Shown here: one piece after another, positions 59,301 through 64,000 of the stretch
Layout: each line of letters starts with the position of its first letter
Position numbering within the stretch: the first letter of the stretch is position 1
Assembly (NCBI RefSeq): GCF_000327385.1
Contig: NW_008706747.1
Span: forward strand, 4,743,989 to 4,807,988
Reading direction: 5' to 3'
From: Lottia gigantea
Taxonomy: Eukaryota; Mollusca; Gastropoda; Lottiidae
DNA: 64,000 bases
The notes under the pieces: model-generated
What the model was told of the DNA's origin: nothing
Seen by the model: the letters and a program-made list of their open reading frames with translations, nothing else
Database searches by the model: none
Made by a program: the position numbers and the translations under genes

Positions 59301-62300
59301 TGTCTACGGCCTAGGGAGATACATTTGCAGTTGACTTACTCTAGAATTGAGTTGTTGCAGTTGTTGATGTTGGTGAAATTGATGTTGGTTGTAATGATGA
59401 TGTTGTTGGGGAGGTGCTGGATGGTGCTGCTGCTTATCGATGTCAGAGTTACTCCGATAATGTCGTGACTAAAACAAATAATTTCGGGGTCAAGAATGTT
59501 TCAAAAAATGTTTTGCGGTTACCCTTAAAATGAAAAAAAAAAAACCAACGCAACATCTGAAAGTTTCTTCACAAAATAGCTGGAAAAACTGTATGTCTTT
59601 TATGCTGTCCAATCCATATTAATAATAATTAAAAAGAAGTTATGCATGGATATGTATTTGAGCTGGAGTTATTAAAAATATGTGTTATTGCACACAGACA
59701 CATTGTCAAAAGATAAAGCAAAAGACACACCACACATTTAAAGAAGCAAAATAATAAGCCTTTTGTTTTAAATAGGCCAATTAATTGCAAAACACATTGC
59801 TTGAATGAACCCATTGGCATTACTTTAGCAGAACGAAAATATTAACAGCATTAACAAAGAACAGCGTAATAAAATGTAACACTGGGAGATAACTCACTGG
59901 TGAATCATTACGAGGAGGTTCTAGTTGTTCTGGAGCCGACCCGCTTCGTCCGTGATACACGTTAGGCATTGGCGTTTTATTCACATGCTAAAAATAAAAC
60001 AAAATAAAATAATAAACATGCAACGCACATGCAAAATAAAATTGAAAGCAACAAAAATAAAATTCAATTATACCAAATCAAACGAATTTTTAAAATTTTC
60101 ATTCATGGATTCATAATCCACATTGGTCTACTCTATAAAGAGACAATAAAGACAACTGGTGCAAAGTTTTTGTGCTTATTTCAATTTGGCCGATATATCT
60201 TACCATTTTAAAAAAATTGACGGGCTCATAGAAAGTGAAGTTATATTTATAAATCTGCATGCACATAGCCATATACCTTAGTGCACAGTGATGTATTATC
60301 AAAACTGTAGAAAAGAGAAATTGTTTAATCCTTTTCTACTGTATCAATAATCACAACCCATTCACTGACCATAAGCCTTATTCTCAAAAAAACCTCACCT
60401 CACTTCAGATGATTTTAGTTTAGATCTTTAAATCTGGATTTATCATAATCAAATTTTGAAGAATAAGGCTGCGGGTCTTTTATTATCTTATATCTTATCC
60501 CATGAAAAGGTTAAAATACGTGCAAATGATAATTAAAATCCAATGAATGTCATGAATCAATTAATTAATAAAGGTGTTGATTAGTTATTAACAATATTAG
60601 TTACTTAATATTTATGCATACTCATTAATTATGTACATAAATTATCAACTATAATGATATCCAATAACCAATATATAACAATATTGCGATAGATATGAGA
60701 GCATAAGCATCCAAAATTGTTAATTTTTGTTCAATGGTCGTACAAAAAATTTCATTTCAAAAAAGTAAAAGAAAGTTCATTAGCTGCTACCAATGTTTCG
60801 CCAAAATGTTGTTTTGGATTTCTGGTTTCATTTTGCAGTTCAGTTCAGAGTCCTTGTTTTATTTTTTCCCAATTGAAAATAAAATTTGGAGGGCTTATAC
60901 TTCATTTACAATGTACATGAAAGGATGGGGGAGGGATAACTAATAGGTGATTATTTATGACAGGGGTCTGTATCTATATTAGGGGATTTCCTTTACACGA
61001 ATGATCATAATAGGGGATTTTGGCAGACATGGAGAAAATAGCCCCAGTGGCAAATCAAATTTCATAATTTTCGATAAAGAACAACAAGAAACTTTCCAAT
61101 TTTTTTTTTATGCAATAGTTTGGTTTTCTTTTCTGTTTCTCGATCCCTGCCGTTAAGATAAGACACTCTTTATGTTACAGATTGACAACCAGTTCCAATT
61201 TGATGATGCAATTTTTACCACAAAGTCAACAAACATCGGACAAAGACCTGTCAGAGAACTCATACAATTAACTTTTGGGCATCACAATACGAAATTTGAT
61301 AGGTTAATATTATCACTGTAAGACAATCAACCAATCAGATTTGTTAGTATTATAGATGTATATCTACCAAATAAAAATCTGATTGGTTGATCTCATTCAG
61401 GTAATTTAAAGACCAATCATAGTTCTAAGCATTATGATGTACTTTTGTCCTACAGACATTTGATTGGTCAATATTATCACTGTAATAATATCAACCAATC
61501 AGAGTTCTGTATACTGTGCATGTATGATTATCTTATAAAGTTATGAGGTTTCTAACAAGTCCAATGCCATTGGTAGACAATGTGGTATATATGGAAGGGC
61601 CATTGTTACATAAGTTACTATTTTTAGATACACTTACAAAGCCTGCGTAATGATTGGAGGGTTTTTGAGCCGGTTTTGGAGGTTCCACTTTGGTTTTGAA
61701 GGTTGAGACGGAGCAAAAAAATTGCGATTTCTTGGTTGCTGCAAATGAAGGCAGATATTTCATCAAATTCAAATTTTCCAGAAATTCACATCCGAGGCAC
61801 ATTTACTACTTTGTAAATAAATAACTACATAATAAATAACAAAAGACTCCAACTGGGCTCGACACCACCTCCAAATTAATGGACTCTCCCAAGCATGTGC
61901 ATTTCTTCAGCTGACATATTTTGACATGTTTGACATTACAAAACTTCCAGTTAGATAAATTACATATTCAGGCTCTTGCACTTCTCAGAGCTATTTATCT
62001 TGTGCATTTTCTTACTTTCCCACTATACGAAAATTCTTTCAATATTTGCAAACCATGCGCATTACTGAGGTCAGAAAAATTATTTCTGGGTACAGAAAAA
62101 AGGGAAGAATTTAGAATTTAGGTCAAATTCCAGAATGTTTTGTTCCTAGAGCAGTGAGAGAGCAAGCTCATCAGTAGTATAGTAATATATATAATAATAA
62201 TAACATACAAAATATAGAGATATGACAAAGACAGGATACAGAAATACAAATAAAGCTTCATAATGATTGGCATACGAAATACGAAACTAAGCGCCTGACA

Positions 62301-64000
62301 TAGTTAATAGAACTAGATCACGAACGCGCAAATTGATTTGAATCTTGTTTCTATGTAACGACACATATTATGGTATGAATAACTGGTTCCTATTTTGGTA
62401 TTTGATAAATTTTGCACCCCAAAAAATGGCATTTTTAACAGTAAACTGAATTAAAAGTTAATATCAATATATACACAGGGATTATTTTATATACAGTTAT
62501 TCTATAGACGTACAAATATGGTAACAATTTATGATACACAACATAAAGCTTGCTAAAAGCAACATAAACACTAAACACTATTATTGCAAACTTTAACATG
62601 TTAAAAAATCCTGAAAGGTTTATAATATTAAACTGTTTTGAAAACTTTCGATACAGGAAGCATAAAAATCTCCTAATGTAGCAGAATCTTTAAAATAAAC
62701 TAAGAATAGAACATAAATAAAAAATGCCAAATATTTGTAAGCTTTCAGTTGGCAAAAAGCACATAAAATTTAAATATGGTTGAATTTGCTTGTCAGCAAG
62801 CTAGAAAGCGAACTTTTAACAACAAAAATTAAATGGCAGAATAACTTCAAAATGTGAAATTTTTAATTCTTGAATTATGTGATTTTTAATGAAAAGCAAA
62901 ACAACACTGTGGCTACATAGAAATAGTCCTCATCTCTTAAAGTCTATCAAAATATCTTCCGCCCCGAAAAAGGGCTATCAATTTTCAGTTTCAGTTGAAA
63001 GGTCAAGGTCATAAGGTCAAGGTTAAAGTTTATCATTTTTATAAGACGTAATAACATACTTGCAAAATCTAGAAATCCAAGCCTTATAAAGTTTAATATT
63101 ATCAAAATTTTAAATCATTCTTAAAGGTTGAGGTCACAAGGTAAAGTTCAAGGTTAAAAATGTCCTTATCCAATTTAAGTCAAAGGTCAAAAGTCAAGAA
63201 GTCATGGTCAAAAGTTCAAGGTCAGAGAGAGATGAAGACTAAACTATGAGGCATTACTATACAAAGAGAGACAACTCTTTTTACCTCGTCGTTAATAAAA
63301 TGTTGTTGAGGGGGTGTAGGCTCCCTGCTAGACTGGTACGATGGCGGGGGCTCCTGAATTTGAGGAGCTGTAGGCTACAATGATATTTACGATTTTCAGT
63401 AAAAAGAAAGGGTTCCAGAGATTGTAAAGAGTTGTCCTAAATATTTTATGTTTATCAGGGACACTGTTAGCATCAATATGCACCATTCTGATTTTCAATC
63501 AGATGTTTTATGACTACGACAAAAGCTGCAAATATGATATGAAGACCCTTTGTGATAGTGATATCATAAAACGCATAGTTTAAGTAGAATGGCAAGAACC
63601 AACTTCTGATTGAAAATTGGAATGGTGCAAATTGATTCTATCAGTGTCACCAATACACATAAATCAAAAAGAAAAGAAGGGGAAAAGTTGCTCATTACAA
63701 AAAATGAAGGTAAGAAATTAACACACAAGGATAAAAGAAACATTCACAAAATAAAATAGAAAGGGGAAGAGTTTTTCATTACAAATCAGGAAGATAAATT
63801 AAATTTCAGTTTTTGGCAAAAATCTACCACAAAATTGTCTGAAGGAGGAAAAAGAGGGAAGATTTATATTACAAATCAGGAAAGTAATAATTCAAACGCT
63901 GGCGAAGGAAGGAAGAAACATTCAGACTACAAACTAAAATGACAGTAAAAAGACGGAGTAACGTACCTCGTGTGAGTGTGAATTAAAACCACCATTTAAC
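56305..64000 (-). CDS. 3' part of an unrecognised Pro/Gln-rich protein gene
   Basis: Exons read from the right edge: 63967->64000, 63285-63374, about 61638-61738, 59899-59988, 59340-59468, 58120-58230, 56837-56941, 56305-56520 (stop TGA). All but the 61.6-kb exon begin and end in phase 0. That exon is 101 bp and fits only if its start differs or a small exon was missed. The product is mostly disordered: PPPSYQSS, a His/Gln-rich stretch (QQHHHYNQHQFHQHQQ), repeated RSxSDID / PKSQPDLRSSR phrases that look like phosphorylation or 14-3-3 type sites, and APAPPVP, an SH3-ligand-like run. The last about 65 residues (IDELRNAFDLAEKSCPG... to AIDKIKR) look like a folded helical domain. I do not recognise the family; the 5' end lies outside the window. 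Confidence 0.7.
57590..57855. mobile_element. Long inverted-repeat element (family A)
   Basis: Left arm 'ttgtattagagacactgatc', 'caatcaattgctgtggttcc'; right arm 'ggaaccacagaggtctgatt', 'gaatggtgcaatttgatact', 'gaaaacctctttacaatac'. In an intron of the right-end gene. Confidence 0.75.
57885..58012 (+). repeat. Dispersed repeat (family F), second locus
   Basis: 'agatgagctctaatcaatta', 'gttaacatatagtctt', 'actagctgtcctgatgac', 'ttgtgtatctgaaac' match 43595-43765 in the same order. Confidence 0.65.
58478..58583. mobile_element. Short inverted-repeat element (family B), copy 3
   Basis: 'tttgacaccccttaatcttg', 'aactattccacacatgcata', then 'agagttcattcaaaaatatc', 'aggggtgtttt'. Same layout as copies 1 and 2. 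Confidence 0.75.
59010..59335. repeat. Degenerate 50-70-bp tandem repeat
   Basis: Five or six uneven copies built from 'gcagttgacttgatagcgac', 'agtttgctacaac' and 'taagaggtataatattt'. It ends right at the 3' edge of the exon at 59340-59468. Confidence 0.8.
60373..60472. mobile_element. Short inverted-repeat element
   Basis: 'aagccttattctcaaaaaaa' and 'ttttgaagaataaggct' are inverted ends about 100 bp apart, with 'agatgattttagtttagatc' inside. The end word (attctcaaaa/attctcgaaa) resembles the ends of the minisatellite-bearing elements at 46369 and 48107. Confidence 0.6.
61315..61508. repeat. Cluster of CCAATCA / TGATTGG words
   Basis: Five copies of CCAATCA or its complement within about 190 bp ('caaccaatcagatttg', 'ctgattggttgatc', 'agaccaatcatag', 'tgattggtcaatatt', 'caaccaatcagagttc'), partly as inverted pairs. 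Noncoding. Confidence 0.6.
62998..63228 (+). repeat. Cluster of AGGTCA-type words
   Basis: At least eight occurrences of AAGGTCA, CAAGGTCA or one-base variants ('aggtcaaggtcataaggtca', 'aggttgaggtcacaaggt', 'agtcaaaggtcaaaagtca', 'tcaaggtcagag'), all in the same orientation. It looks like a degenerate tandem repeat. The word is also the extended half-site of orphan nuclear receptors. Confidence 0.65.
63415..63662. mobile_element. Long inverted-repeat element (family A)
   Basis: Left arm 'tttatcagggacactgttag', 'tgattttcaatcaga'; centre 'gacaaaagctgcaaa' and 'tgtgatagtgatatcataaaa'; right arm 'gattgaaaattggaatggtg', 'tatcagtgtcaccaataca'. Confidence 0.75.

Overview
This is a eukaryotic, almost certainly animal, genomic window: A+T-rich, with intron-split genes on both strands, short exons, GT-AG introns (plus one GC-AG) and many dispersed and tandem repeats. 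Gene content (Gemin4, CIZ1-type zinc finger protein, XRRA1, ASCC1, a ubiquitin protease, kynurenine formamidase) is metazoan. tRNA-derived SINEs, inverted-repeat elements and minisatellites suggest a marine invertebrate, probably a lophotrochozoan such as a mollusc. That placement is an inference.

Layout. 1-1960 is a 28-bp satellite. 3023-4666 (-) encodes a small protein that consists almost only of three MLLE domains, the C-terminal peptide-binding domain of poly(A)-binding protein. 5787-14146 (-) is Gemin4 in 15 exons. 15083-24356 (-) is a CIZ1-like protein with four zinc fingers. 25014-31005 (+) is XRRA1, head to head with CIZ1. 32111-35227 (-) is ASCC1, tail to tail with XRRA1. 36300-44682 (+) is a USP-family deubiquitinase with a RING-like finger inside its catalytic domain, head to head with ASCC1. 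46989-51160 (-) is kynurenine formamidase (AFMID). 51161-56304 has no gene I can support. 56305 to the right edge (-) holds the 3' exons of a gene I do not recognise, with Pro/Gln/His-rich exons and a charged helical C-terminus.

I traced exons by hand for each gene. In all seven complete models the reading frame is kept across every junction, and the lengths (218, 1011, 732, 795, 357, 1277 and 295 aa) fit the known families where they can be compared. The genes form no operon. Several act in RNA metabolism or damage response (MLLE protein, Gemin4, ASCC1, CIZ1, XRRA1), but I see no evidence that they work together.

The most unusual items are the three-MLLE protein, the USP with a RING-like insert lacking the canonical His ligand, repeated duplication of splice-junction fragments into neighbouring introns (one case about tenfold), minisatellites enclosed by inverted repeats, and SINE 3' tails lying directly before splice acceptors.
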